The notes beneath the pieces were generated by a model. The model saw only the letters and a list, made by a program, of their open reading frames with translations. It did not search any database and had not been told where the DNA came from. The translations under genes and the position numbers were made by a program. From contig NZ_JASKLR010000012.1 in assembly GCF_030124325.1 (NCBI RefSeq), positions 105,387 to 169,386 of the forward strand: DNA of 64,000 nt. The letters are read 5' to 3'. This document shows positions 43,380 through 52,872 of this stretch, piece after piece (position 1 is the stretch's first letter; the number at the start of each line of letters is the position of its first letter). The stretch is from Sinorhizobium sp. 8-89. Lineage in GTDB: Bacteria; Pseudomonadota; Alphaproteobacteria; Rhizobiales; Rhizobiaceae.

Positions 43380-44660
43380 ATGCGGATTTCGAAGGCGAGC
43401 CTCGTCAGCCCTGGGGTGAATCAGCTTTACGGCGCTGTGGCCGTGGCGCTGTCGTTGTTCGCCTTCGCCTATTCGCCCCGCTTCGGGCAGGTTTCGATCC
43501 TGCTCTACTACGCTTTGTGGCTGCCGCTGGTCCTCGTCGACTACCGCAAGGTTCTTGGCAACTACGGCAAGTATCTCTGGATCTACGCCTTCACCATATT
43601 TGCCTGTCTTTCCTTCTTCTGGTCGGCGGCGCCGGCGATGACGATGCGCACCGGAGTGCAATATCTCAGCCATGTCGTCTGCGCGCTGATCGCCATGCGC
43701 ACGATCGATATCCAAACACTGACGCGGGGAGGGATCGCCGGCGTCGCCATTGTCCTGCTCTATTCGCTGCTTTTCGGCGTCTATCATTACGATCCGCTGG
43801 ACGGCACGTACAGCTTCGTTGGCGCTTTTGCATCGAAGAACCAATTGGGCTTCTACGCTTCACTAGGTATCTATTTCGCCTTCGTTGCCGTTTTCACACT
43901 TGGCGAACGGGGTGTCTGGATGGCGGCGGCGGGCTTCGCCGGGCTGATCTCTGCCTATTCTCTGCTGGCTTCCCAGTCGGCAACTTCGGTCCTGACGGCT
44001 GCGGCAATCATCAGCCTCTGCCTCGGAATGCGGGTGATATCCGCGCTGCGGCCCTCAAGCCGCAAGGGGCTCTTCGTCGCCGCGGCAGTGTTCGGCATCG
44101 TTGCCGCCGTGGCCGTGGTCTATGGCGGCGGGTTCGACCTGGTGCTCGGCGCCTTCGGCAAGGATTCGACCCTCACCGGCCGAACCTATCTGTGGCAGCA
44201 GGGCATCGAGGCGGCCGCGGCTGCGCCGATCGTCGGGATCGGCTACCAGGCCTATTGGATCCAGGGATTTTCGGAGGCGGAACGGCTCTGGGAGGAATTT
44301 TACATCACCGCGCGTTCCGGCTTTCATTTTCACAATACCTATATCGAGGCGATCGTGGAAACGGGGGCGATCGGCCTTTTGTTGCTGACCACGATCCTGC
44401 TCACAACCGTGTTTGGCCATCTGAAGCGGCTGCTTTCAGAAGACCGCGATCCGGATTCGCTGGTCCTCTTCGGCATTGCAATGCTGCTTCTCATCAGATC
44501 CTTCGTCGAGGTCGACATTCTCAACCCGTATCACGTCGGGTCGTTCTTACTGTATTTTTCGGCGGGCAAGCTGACGATCCCGCGCACGCGACCGACCACT
44601 AACTGGCTCTGGCCGGAAGATGGGCGTTCCACAGCCTACAGGGTTCGGTTCAGCGCATAA
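43380..44660 (+). CDS. exoQ: EPS polymerase-like membrane protein ExoQ
   Basis: A 426-residue protein with about ten membrane segments and a Wzy/O-antigen-ligase-type periplasmic loop (GRTYLWQQGIEAAAAAPIVGIGYQAYW, then GFHFHNTYIEAIVETG). ExoQ is needed for high-molecular-weight succinoglycan. It begins 7 bases after exoF. The motif HNTY is the family hallmark. Confidence 0.93.
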   Translation: MRISKASLVSPGVNQLYGAVAVALSLFAFAYSPRFGQVSILLYYALWLPLVLVDYRKVLGNYGKYLWIYAFTIFACLSFFWSAAPAMTMRTGVQYLSHVVCALIAMRTIDIQTLTRGGIAGVAIVLLYSLLFGVYHYDPLDGTYSFVGAFASKNQLGFYASLGIYFAFVAVFTLGERGVWMAAAGFAGLISAYSLLASQSATSVLTAAAIISLCLGMRVISALRPSSRKGLFVAAAVFGIVAAVAVVYGGGFDLVLGAFGKDSTLTGRTYLWQQGIEAAAAAPIVGIGYQAYWIQGFSEAERLWEEFYITARSGFHFHNTYIEAIVETGAIGLLLLTTILLTTVFGHLKRLLSEDRDPDSLVLFGIAMLLLIRSFVEVDILNPYHVGSFLLYFSAGKLTIPRTRPTTNWLWPEDGRSTAYRVRFSA

Positions 44661-44682
44661 TACTGCGTCATGGGGGCGCTCA

Positions 44683-45667
44683 ATGAAAACGATCCACGGG
44701 ATCCAATACCTGCGCGCGGTGGCAGCGCTCGCGGTGGTGATATTCCACGCGGCTGAAAAGACCGGCCATCATTTCACGATCGGCGCGGCCGGCGTTGATG
44801 TCTTCTTCGTCATCAGCGGCTTCATCATGTGGGTCATCAGCGATCGCCGGCCCGTCACCCCCGCAAGGTTCGTGGTCGATCGCATCCGGCGAATCGTGCC
44901 CGTCTACTGGCTGGCGACGATGGTCATGGTCGCCGGGGGCGTCGCGGGGCTTTTCCCGAATATGGTTCTATCCGTGAAGCATGTGCTCGCTTCATTGTTC
45001 TTCGTGCCAATGCGCTCTCCGAGCAATGGCGAGATATGGCCGGTCCTGGTGCAGGGCTGGACGCTCAATTTCGAGATGTTTTTTTACGCTGTGTTCGCGG
45101 TCTCGCTGTTGCTGCCGCGAAACTGGCGCCTGCCTTCGATCGCCGGTCTGTTCTTGCTCCTGGTCGTGGCCGGAATGGTGACCAGCTTCGACAATACTTT
45201 GATACTAACGTACACGCGGCCCGTCATCCTTGAATTCGTGGCAGGCATGGTGATCGGTGAGTTGTGGCTGAAGGGCAGGGTGCCGTCGCTCGTGGCCGGC
45301 GTGGCGCTGATCGCCTGCTCGCGCGCTTGTCGGCCTTCTCCGCCTGTCATTCGACGAATTCACAATCGGGCCGCTTGCGGTGATGCTCGTCGTCGGCGTC
45401 CTCTCGGTCGAGGCTCGCGGACATATCCGTTCGCTGCAGTTGCCGAACCTTCTCGGCAATGCTTCCTACTCGATCTACATCTGGCACACCTTCGCGATTT
45501 CCGTGGTCGCCAAGGCCGCCTCGATGGTCGGGATCGATGCCTGGATATCGATGGTGGTTTCGGTGGTTTGCGGCACGGTGATCGGCATTGCCGGCTATGC
45601 GATGCTGGAGCGTCCGCTGCTTTATCGAAAACGCATGCAACCGGCGGCCCAAGGCCTGGCCGGCTAG
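44683..45667 (+). pseudogene. exoZ: EPS acetyltransferase ExoZ, frameshifted
   Basis: An acyltransferase-3 family membrane protein that acetylates the repeat unit. The first frame gives MKTIHGIQYLRAVAALAVVIFHAAEKTG, FVISGFIMW and membrane segments to VAGVALIAC. Near 45318-45326, in TCGCGCGC, the frame moves by one base, and the last third (FDEFTIGPLAVMLVVGVLSVEA to MQPAAQGLAG) lies in the next frame. Deleting one base restores a 327-residue protein. The dinucleotide repeat makes either slippage or a sequencing error plausible. Confidence 0.85.
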
Positions 45668-45706
45668 GCCACCATTGGAGCGCTCGCCTGTGTCGCCGCG
45701 GTGACC

Positions 45707-45850
45707 CTACAGCGCCGCGCGTCTTATCAGACGCGCAAAGGACGCTGTAGCACTTTGAATTTCTGCATGTTTTTATCCTTAAATCGGTTACGATTTTAAG
45801 GGAACATGCAGTAGCGCCGCGCGTCTTTCACACGCACGGCGCTTCAGCGC
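45707..45850. repeat. Double palindromic repeat (copy f)
   Basis: Two inverted copies back to back: CTACAGCGCCGCGCGTCTTATCAGACGCGC...CGCTGTAG (45707-45750), TGCATGTTTTTATCCTTAAATCGG, then TTAAGGGAACATGCAGTAGCGCC and a second GCGCGTCTTTCACACGC stem. It lies between convergent exoZ and exoB and could terminate both. Confidence 0.75.
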
Positions 45851-45880
45851 TTTTGAATTGTTCTCGAAGCAGCGCAGAAA

Positions 45881-46873
45881 TCAGACGCCTTGATTTCTGC
45901 GTGAATGCCAATTCCAGGCGGACTCGGTGATTGCCGCAAGGTCGTATTGCGGTTGCCAACCAAGCACCGCGCGAGCCTTGTCGTTGTTGGCGACCAGCGT
46001 GGTGGAGTCGCCTTCACGTCGCCCGGCATAGCCGATATTGAACGGTCGCTTGGCGACCTTTTCGATCGCGCTCAGAAGCTCCTTGACCGTCGTGCCGGTG
46101 CCCGTGCCAAGATTAAGTTCGACGCTCTCGCCGCCATCCAGCAGATAATCCACCGCCCGCACATGCGCATCGGCAAGGTCGAGGACATGGATGTAGTCGC
46201 GCACGCAGGTGCCGTCGCGGGTATCGTAGTCGGTTCCGAACACGTTGAAACTTTCCCGCCGACCGAGCGCCGTGTCGATCGCGAGCGGGATCGCGTGGGT
46301 TTCCGGTTCGTGCCACTCGCCGATCCGCCCTTCGAAGTCGGCGCCCGCGGCATTGAAGTAGCGCAGGATCACGGAACGCAAGCCCTTGTAAAGACCGTAG
46401 TCCTTCATCGCCTGTTCGCAGATCCACTTCGTGCGCCCGTAGGGGTTGATCGGCGCCTGCTTGTGGGTTTCGTCCATCGGCACGCTGTCGGGCAGGCCAT
46501 AGGTGGCGCAGGTGGACGAGAACACGAAAGCATCGATCCCGGCAGCGAGCGCTGCCGACAGCAAGGTAAGCGTACCGATGACATTGTTGTCGTAGAACGC
46601 GGCCGGGTCCTTCACCGACTCGCCGACTTCTATCATGGCCGCAAAATGCAGGATCGCGCGTGGCCGATGTCGTGCGAGAACGTCATCGAGACGCTTGCGG
46701 TCGCGAATGTCGCCTTTTTCGAGGACGCCCCATTTGACGAATTCTTCATGGCCGTTCGAGAGGTTGTCGTAGACGATAGGCTGGTAGCCTTTGTTGGCCA
46801 GCTGGAGGCACGTATGGGAGCCGATATAACCGGCGCCGCCGACGACGAGAATGTTGTTGTTCTGCACAGGCAA
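45881..46873 (-). CDS. exoB: UDP-glucose 4-epimerase ExoB
   Basis: A 330-residue extended SDR that makes UDP-galactose from UDP-glucose for EPS and LPS. It has NILVVGGAGYIGSHTCLQLANKGY (NAD), FSSTCATYG (Ser) and NPYGRTKWICEQ (Tyr-x3-Lys), then FNAAGADFEGRIGEWHEPETHAIPLA and the DYIHVLDLADAH motif. All catalytic residues are present. Confidence 0.97.
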   Translation of the reverse strand: MPVQNNNILVVGGAGYIGSHTCLQLANKGYQPIVYDNLSNGHEEFVKWGVLEKGDIRDRKRLDDVLARHRPRAILHFAAMIEVGESVKDPAAFYDNNVIGTLTLLSAALAAGIDAFVFSSTCATYGLPDSVPMDETHKQAPINPYGRTKWICEQAMKDYGLYKGLRSVILRYFNAAGADFEGRIGEWHEPETHAIPLAIDTALGRRESFNVFGTDYDTRDGTCVRDYIHVLDLADAHVRAVDYLLDGGESVELNLGTGTGTTVKELLSAIEKVAKRPFNIGYAGRREGDSTTLVANNDKARAVLGWQPQYDLAAITESAWNWHSRRNQGV

Positions 46874-47363
46874 CCTCGAGAATCACATCTAGTTTCAATA
46901 GGAACCGCTGTACGGTTTGCAACGAATAGCGGCGAAATTCCCAGCACATTGTGAAAGTTCTGCAACGGACGGGCATTTTCAGACAGCGCAGCGACCTTGC
47001 GACAAGATGTGGCGAGCGACTGTTGCAAACCGGCTGCACCTTGCCCGCAGCGACACCGAAATACAATATCCGCGCTTGGCGCTGCGGCCGTATTCAACTA
47101 TAAGGGGTCTTCCGGTGATCAGAATCAGGGAGGCTAAGATGACAGTTTTTTCCTTCTCCCTATCGGGCGATCCAATATTCTCCGTGTGACATGGGGCGTT
47201 TGCGCTTCTGATCGCAGTTTAGGGGATTGGCTCCGTCCGATGCTCTCCGCCACCCTTGGAGAGCGCGTTGATTCATTGATGCCGCACCGGTTTCGCTTTC
47301 CCTGACGGCATTCCTTTCGTGACCTAGATTTTGAGGCCGGTGCACCGTCACCGGGCAATTCAT
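46874..47363. other. Divergent exoB / exsA intergenic region
   Basis: 490 bases with no convincing gene. It should hold the promoters of both genes. No strong repeat was seen. Confidence 0.4.
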
Positions 47364-49178
47364 ATGGCTTTTACTCGTTTTGTCGCGCGCGACCGCGCGT
47401 TCCGCAGCGTTTTCCGCTTTTGCTGGGCTCATTGGAAGAAACAGCCGGCGCGGCTTTCGGCGATCCTCGGCGCCGTGCTTCTCTCCACGCTTGCCGATGT
47501 GTTGACGCCGCTTTATTCCGGCAGGCTCGTCGACGCCGTCGTCTCAGGCGCGCCAACCGATGAAATTGCCTGGAACGCGGCTGTCGCGGCCTTCCTGATG
47601 CTGATGGCGCTGTCGCTCGGCGCGATCGTGCTCAGGCATGTGACATTCATGGGCATCGTCAGCCTGACGCTGAAGATGATGTCCGATATCGCGTCGGCCG
47701 CCTTTCATCACATTCAGCGGTTTTCCAGCGACTGGCACGCCAACAGCTTCGCCGGCTCGACGGTGCGCAAGGTGACGCGCGGAATGTGGGCGCTGGATCT
47801 CTTGAACGATACGCTGCTGGTGGCGCTGTTCCCGTCGGTGATCATGCTGGTGGGGTCGACAGCGCTGATGGCCTGGTACTGGCCGATCATGGGGGTGATC
47901 ATCGGGCTCGGCTCGTTCGCCTTCATAGTGACGACGGTCGCCCTTTCGCTCGGCTATGTGGCGCCGATGGCGAGCCTTGCCAACAGCTGGGACACAAGGC
48001 TCGGCGGCGCGCTTGCTGACGCCGTTAGCTGCAACATCGTCGTCAAGGGGTTCGGCGCCGAAAGTCGCGAGGATCAACGCCTCGCCAGGGTGCTCGGCAA
48101 ATGGCAGAACCGGACCCGCCGCACGTGGACTCGCGGAACGGTCAACGGCACGACACAGGGCGCCATGCTGCTCATACTGCGCGCGGCGGTGATCGGTTTT
48201 GCCCTGGTATTGTGGGCGAGGGGGCAGGCGAGCGCCGGCGATATCACCTTCGTGCTGACCTCGTTCTTCATCCTGCAAGGCTATCTGCGCGAAGTCGGCA
48301 TGCACATCCGCAACTTGCAGCGCTCGATCAACGACATGGAGGAGCTTGTCGACATCCATGCCCAGCCGCTTGGCATCGAGGACCGGGCCGGCGCGAAGCC
48401 GATCCGCATCACCGACGGCAAGATCGAGTTCGAGGATGTGACCTTTCACTACGGCGCGCACCGTGCACCGCTTTATGACCGCTTCTCGGTAAGCATCCGC
48501 GCCGGCGAGAGGGTCGGCCTCGTCGGGCATTCCGGTTCGGGCAAGACGACCTTCGTCAAGCTGATCCAGCGCCTCCACGACCTGACGGCAGGCGAGATCA
48601 CGATCGACGGGCAGGATATCGCCGGCGTGACGCAGGCGTCGCTCCGCCAGCAGATCGCCATCGTGCAGCAGGAGCCGATCCTGTTCCATCGTTCGCTTGC
48701 GGAAAACATCGCCTACGGGCGGCCGGGAGCAACGCAGCGCGAGATCGAGGAGGCGGCAAGGCTTGCGAGCGCCCACGACTTCATCGAGGCTCTCCCGAAG
48801 GGCTACGGCACGCTCGTCGGGGAGCGCGGCGTCAAGCTCTCCGGCGGCGAACGTCAGCGCGTCGCCATCGCCCGGGCCTTCCTCGCGGATGCTCCGATCC
48901 TGATCCTCGACGAAGCGACGTCGAGCCTCGATTCCGAATCCGAGGTGCTTATCCAGCAGGCGATGGAGCGGCTGATGATGGGACGCACGACACTGGTGAT
49001 CGCGCATCGGCTATCGACGGTGCGCGCGCTCGACCGCTTGCTGGTCTTTAACCGCGGTCGTATTGCGGAAGAGGGCGATCATGACACGCTCATTCGTCTG
49101 AAAGGCGGCATTTACCGCGGCCTCTTCGAGCGCCAGGCGTTGGAGCTCACCAAGGGGCTGGTCCTCAACGACGGCTAA
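47364..49178 (+). CDS. exsA: ABC exporter ExsA (half-transporter with fused ATPase)
   Basis: A 604-residue MsbA-like exporter. Six-helix membrane domain over residues 20-310, then an ATPase with Walker A VGLVGHSGSGKTT, Q-loop IVQQEPILFHRS, signature VKLSGGERQRVAIARA, Walker B ILILDEATSSLD and H-loop VIAHRLSTV. Position after exoB matches S. meliloti exsA. The substrate is unknown; a role in EPS export is inferred from location. ATG 47364 gives MAFTRFVARDRA; no strong ribosome site is visible. Confidence 0.88.
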   Translation: MAFTRFVARDRAFRSVFRFCWAHWKKQPARLSAILGAVLLSTLADVLTPLYSGRLVDAVVSGAPTDEIAWNAAVAAFLMLMALSLGAIVLRHVTFMGIVSLTLKMMSDIASAAFHHIQRFSSDWHANSFAGSTVRKVTRGMWALDLLNDTLLVALFPSVIMLVGSTALMAWYWPIMGVIIGLGSFAFIVTTVALSLGYVAPMASLANSWDTRLGGALADAVSCNIVVKGFGAESREDQRLARVLGKWQNRTRRTWTRGTVNGTTQGAMLLILRAAVIGFALVLWARGQASAGDITFVLTSFFILQGYLREVGMHIRNLQRSINDMEELVDIHAQPLGIEDRAGAKPIRITDGKIEFEDVTFHYGAHRAPLYDRFSVSIRAGERVGLVGHSGSGKTTFVKLIQRLHDLTAGEITIDGQDIAGVTQASLRQQIAIVQQEPILFHRSLAENIAYGRPGATQREIEEAARLASAHDFIEALPKGYGTLVGERGVKLSGGERQRVAIARAFLADAPILILDEATSSLDSESEVLIQQAMERLMMGRTTLVIAHRLSTVRALDRLLVFNRGRIAEEGDHDTLIRLKGGIYRGLFERQALELTKGLVLNDG

Positions 49179-49304
49179 GCGGCCCTCATTTGCACGAACG
49201 GGCCGGGGGTTCGTCCGCATCGCCTCACGCGGAGGAATCGAGCGAATACCGGGTTTGCAAGAAATAAGCGGTGCCACGGTGCGCCCGTTCCTTGATCAGG
49301 CGCG

Positions 49305-49332
49305 CGTCCGGCCGCGATAGCGCGGCCGGACG
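49305..49332. terminator. Perfect 12-bp hairpin between convergent exsA and the Atu4866-type gene
   Basis: CGTCCGGCCGCG-ATAG-CGCGGCCGGACG. It sits between converging genes, 126 bases after exsA and 72 after the minus-strand gene's stop. There is no T-tract, so it may be a Rho-assisted or pausing structure. Confidence 0.5.
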
Positions 49333-49404
49333 AGCGTGGACGGGATCTGTTGCTGTCCACGTCATACCGGTACTGGCATGTCGTTCCTGTCGTAGCAGCC
49401 GCAT

Positions 49405-49782
49405 TCACTTGCGCCGCAAAACCATGCCACCGTGATGCAGGGTATTTTTGTCAGCGAAGTCGCCGTCGGCGGTAAAACCCGTATCATCCCAATATTCGAT
49501 ATGGGACCCTGTCACTTCGTAGCGGCCTTCATAGGCCCGTTCGCGTGCACCGCGTGCCTCAACATAGCGCCCGTTCGATAGAAGTTCGTGGCGGATGTAA
49601 CCGTCTTCTGTGACCCACATGCCTGCGTAAGAGTTCTGTGTCACCTTCTGCTCCTGAGATTGCGATTGGGATGCGGTGGATGCCGGCGCTGCGCTCCGGG
49701 TTTGGTCTCGTGTCTGCGCCACGGCCGGGGAGGCAAGTGCAGCCAAGGCTGCCGGGATGATTGAGAGTAAACGGATGCGCAT
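49405..49782 (-). CDS. Atu4866-domain secreted protein
   Basis: A 125-residue protein with a signal peptide (LLSIIPAALAALASPAVAQ), a Gln/Ser-rich linker, and an Atu4866-like domain (NSYAGMWVTEDGYIRHELL, EARGARERAYEGRYEVTGSHIEYWDDTGFTADGDF, LHHGGMVLRRK). The family is named from an Agrobacterium structure and has no settled activity. AAGGA precedes the ATG. It is downstream of the aldo/keto reductase on the same strand. Confidence 0.82.
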   Translation of the reverse strand: MRIRLLSIIPAALAALASPAVAQTRDQTRSAAPASTASQSQSQEQKVTQNSYAGMWVTEDGYIRHELLSNGRYVEARGARERAYEGRYEVTGSHIEYWDDTGFTADGDFADKNTLHHGGMVLRRK

Positions 49783-49805
49783 GTTGGCTTCCTTTGCCCG
49801 AGGCG

Positions 49806-50860
49806 TCAGGTGCGGCGAGCCACGGAGGCTCCGCCGAAGATGAGTTGCTGAACCAAGGGGCGCTCGACGAAACGGGCCGGGAATATGGGGTCGGGGGCGC
49901 TTACCCGATTCAGTCGATCGAGCTGCTCTGGCGACAGCACCACGTCCAAGGCGCCCAGATTGTCCTCGGCCTGGGCGACGGTGCGGGCGCCCAGGGCGAT
50001 ACGACCGTGCCGTTCGCAAGTGTCCATGCAAGCGATACCCGGGATGCTGTCGAGCCCAGCTCTTCCGCAACGGCGCGAACCTCGTCCGCGATGTCGATCG
50101 AGCGCTCGGTGAGATGTCCCGAGGAGGCGATTACGCCCTTGCGGGTGGGGGATACGGCTGCCTCCCGTGAGTCCTGAATGTCCGATCGGGAGTATTTGCC
50201 GGCCAGCACGCCGCCTCCCAGCGGCGACCAAGGGAGCACGCCGAGTCCAAGGGCTGCGGCCATCGGCATGAGCTCGTGCTCGACGGTACGCTCCACAAGA
50301 CTGTACTCGATCTGGAGCGCGACAAAGGGCGACCATCCGCGCAAGCAGGCGAGCGTCTGCATTTCGGCTATCCGCCATGACGGCGTATTACAGATGCCGA
50401 GATAAAGAATCTGTCCCGACCGAACGAGATCGTCGAGGCCCCGCATGACCTCTTCAGGCTGGGTCGTAAAGTCCCATCCGTGCAGATAGAAGAGGTCGAT
50501 GCGATCGGTGCCGAGCTGCCGGAGGCTCTGCTCGACGGATCGCATCATGTTGAGGCGATGGTTGCCGCCCGAATTCGGGTTGCCGGGCTCGCGGGCCATC
50601 GTGAACTTCGTCGCAATGACGAGCCGCTCACGCTTCTCGCCGATGAATTCTCCGAGGAAGCATTCGGCGGCGCCGTCGGTGTAATTCACCGAGGTATCGA
50701 TGAAGTTGCCGCCCCGATCGACGTAGAGATCGAAGATGCGGCGGGCTTCGGCTATACCGGCGCCCCACCCCCAATCCGACCCGAAGGTCATGGTGCCGAG
50801 GCTCATGGGCGAAACACGCAAGCCCGAGCGTCCTAACAACCTGTAGTTATCGAGTGTCAT
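49806..50860 (-). pseudogene. Aldo/keto reductase, frameshifted near the C-terminus
   Basis: From ATG 50860 (MTLDNYRLLGRSGLRVSPMSLGTMTFG) the main frame carries the AKR signatures DTSVNYTDGAAE (Asp, Tyr), ATKFTM (Lys) and YLHGWD (His). Near 50000-50002 it slips: the coenzyme end GARTVAQAEDNLGALDVVLSPEQLDRLNRVS through FGGASVARRT is one frame off. Restoring one base gives 351 residues. NADPH-dependent carbonyl reduction is expected if intact. It is divergent from a LysR gene, the usual AKR-LysR pairing. Confidence 0.82.
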
Positions 50861-50958
50861 TCTGGTCATCTCCAAATTCCAACGAGCCAAACGTAGAGAC
50901 ACTCAAAGGAGCGGACAATTTGCCCAATCATGACCAGGCTGGTAAGCTGGGATAACCA

Positions 50959-51848
50959 ATGGCTGTCGACCTGACCGGTATTTCTGTTTTTCTGGCCGTC
51001 GCGGAGGCGCGAAGCTTTCGCGCGGCCGCCGAGCACCTGGGTATCACCCGGTCGGCGGTGAGCCAGACGATCCGACGCCTCGAAGATCGGCTTGGCGTCG
51101 CGCTCTTTCGGCGCACAACGCGCAGCGTCAGCCTGACAGAGGCAGGCGACCAGCTTTACCAGCGCGTGGCACCAGCCATTGCGGAGGTCGGCTCCGCTCT
51201 GGATGCAGCCGCGGATCGGGATACCGCCCCGAGCGGCCTCTTGCGACTGGCAGTGTCCTCGATTGCGGAGCGTTTCATTTCAGGACCGCTGCTGGCGAGC
51301 TTTGCGAACGCCTACCCTGCGGTCCAGATCGACGTGACCGTTACCGACGAGGAATTCGACATCGTGGCCGAAGGATACGATGCAGGGGTGCGGCTCGGCG
51401 AAGTGATCGACCAGGACATGATCGCTATCCCGGTATCCGGCGAACAAAGTCAGACCGCAGTTGCCGCACCCTCTTATATCGAGCGCTTCGGCCGGCCGTC
51501 GCATCCATCTGAATTGGCGCAGATCGCTGTATCGGCTGGCGTCCTGCACCGCAGACTGCGCCTTACCGCTGGGAATTCAGTGAAAATGGACGCGAGTTCG
51601 ACGTCGCGGTCAATCCTCAGATTACCACCAATGATATGTGGCTGATGATCCGCACGGCCTGTGCAGGGGGCGGCATAACCTTCGGCATGGAGGACACCTT
51701 CAGCCCCTATGTCTTGTCTGGGCAACTGGTGCCTCTCCTCCAGGAGTATTGCCCGCCGTTTGCCGGCTTTTTCCTCTATTTTCCCAACCGACGGAACCTT
51801 GCCCCCAAGCTGCGCGCCCTGATCGAGCATGTGAGGCGGCGGCGATAG
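50959..51848 (+). pseudogene. LysR-family regulator, frameshifted
   Basis: The first frame encodes the HTH (FLAVAEARSFRAAAEHLGITRSAVSQTIRRLEDRLGVALF) and much of the effector domain to HPSELAQ. Near 51521 one base is missing: the continuation RCIGWRPAPQTAPYRWEF and FDVAVNPQITTNDMWLMIRTACAGGGITFGMEDTF is in another frame. Inserting one base gives a 296-residue protein of normal length. It should regulate the divergent aldo/keto reductase, which is also frameshifted. Confidence 0.82.
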
Positions 51849-52161
51849 CCCGGCGATCTGCGGTTCGAGCGGCCGCGCATGCTCGCAGACGGCGTGACCG
51901 CTGGCAGCACCGCCAATTCGGTGGATGCGCCAGGCAGCTACACGGGTTGCCATGGTTCTGCAGGTTCGGGATGCGATCCAGCCTCCTGGACTCCCGGACT
52001 CGGGGCGACGCTGGAGACGCTCAGGGCGGGGTCGCCTTTGGCCGTGGGACAGACTTCGTGTCTTCCCCCCACGGGTATTCACAAGTCGTGCCGTTTGGCC
52101 TAAAAGGCCCGCAGGTAACACTCCGGTCGCAGCCTACCCGGTCAAAACAAGGACACCTGTC
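51849..52161 (+). other. queC leader / lysR downstream region
   Basis: 313 bases with two hairpins: CGTGGG ... AGAC-TTCGT-GTCT ... CCCACG (52043-52073) and GGCC-TAAAA-GGCC (52097-52109). The first could terminate the LysR transcript or be part of a queC leader. No match to the preQ1 riboswitch consensus was seen. Confidence 0.45.
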
Positions 52162-52872
52162 ATGAAAACCATTGTGATCTGCTCCGGCGGATTGGATTCC
52201 GTTTCGCTTGCGTACAAGGTGGCGGCGGAACACGAACTTGTCGGCCTGCTGTCGTTCGACTACGGCCAACGGCATCGAAAGGAACTGGATTTCGCTGCCG
52301 CCTGCGCCGAACGTCTCGGCGTCTCTCACCAGATCATCGACATCCGCGAGATCGGCCGCTCCTTGAGCGGTTCGGCATTGACCGACGATGTCGACGTGCC
52401 GGACGGGCACTACGCCGAGGAAACGATGAAGGTGACGGTGGTGCCGAACCGCAACGCCATCATGCTCGCCATCGCCTTCGGCGTTGCCGCCGCCCGCAAG
52501 GCAGACGCGGTCGCGACTGCCGTGCATGGCGGAGACCACTTCATCTATCCCGATTGTCGGCCGGGATTCATCAGCGCCTTCCAGACCATGCAGAACCACG
52601 CGCTGGAGGGCTACGCCGACGTCACCCTCTACGCACCGTATGTCAACGTCTCGAAGGCCGAGATCGTCGCCGACGGGGCGAGGAAGGGAACTCCATTTGC
52701 AGAGACCTGGTCCTGCTACAAGGGCGGGGTGCGCCATTGCGGCCGTTGCGGCACCTGCGTCGAACGGCGCGAGGCCTTTCATCTGGCGGGTGTCGAGGAT
52801 CCGACCGAATACGACGATCCGGATTTCTGGGCAGCCGCCACCGGCGCCTTTTCCGCCGAGGAGGTCAAATGA
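52162..52872 (+). CDS. queC: 7-cyano-7-deazaguanine synthase QueC (ExsB)
   Basis: A 236-residue ATP-PPase enzyme that makes preQ0. It has VICSGGLDSVSLAYK (PP-loop), LLSFDYGQRHRKEL, VVPNRNAIMLAIAFGVAAA, HGGDHFIYPDCRPGF, and the zinc site CYKGGVRHCGRCGTCVERREAF. In S. meliloti this gene was first called exsB from its place by the exo cluster. The stop overlaps queD. Confidence 0.96.
   Translation: MKTIVICSGGLDSVSLAYKVAAEHELVGLLSFDYGQRHRKELDFAAACAERLGVSHQIIDIREIGRSLSGSALTDDVDVPDGHYAEETMKVTVVPNRNAIMLAIAFGVAAARKADAVATAVHGGDHFIYPDCRPGFISAFQTMQNHALEGYADVTLYAPYVNVSKAEIVADGARKGTPFAETWSCYKGGVRHCGRCGTCVERREAFHLAGVEDPTEYDDPDFWAAATGAFSAEEVK

Noticed and set aside
42038..43381. 447-codon minus-strand frame across exoF
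   Set aside because: Shadow of exoF, which has full export-protein motifs on the plus strand.
47544..49007. 487-codon minus-strand frame across exsA
   Set aside because: Shadow of the ABC exporter; no recognisable motif.
52021..52161. preQ1 riboswitch in front of queC
   Set aside because: The compact preQ1-I consensus was not found; only generic hairpins are visible.
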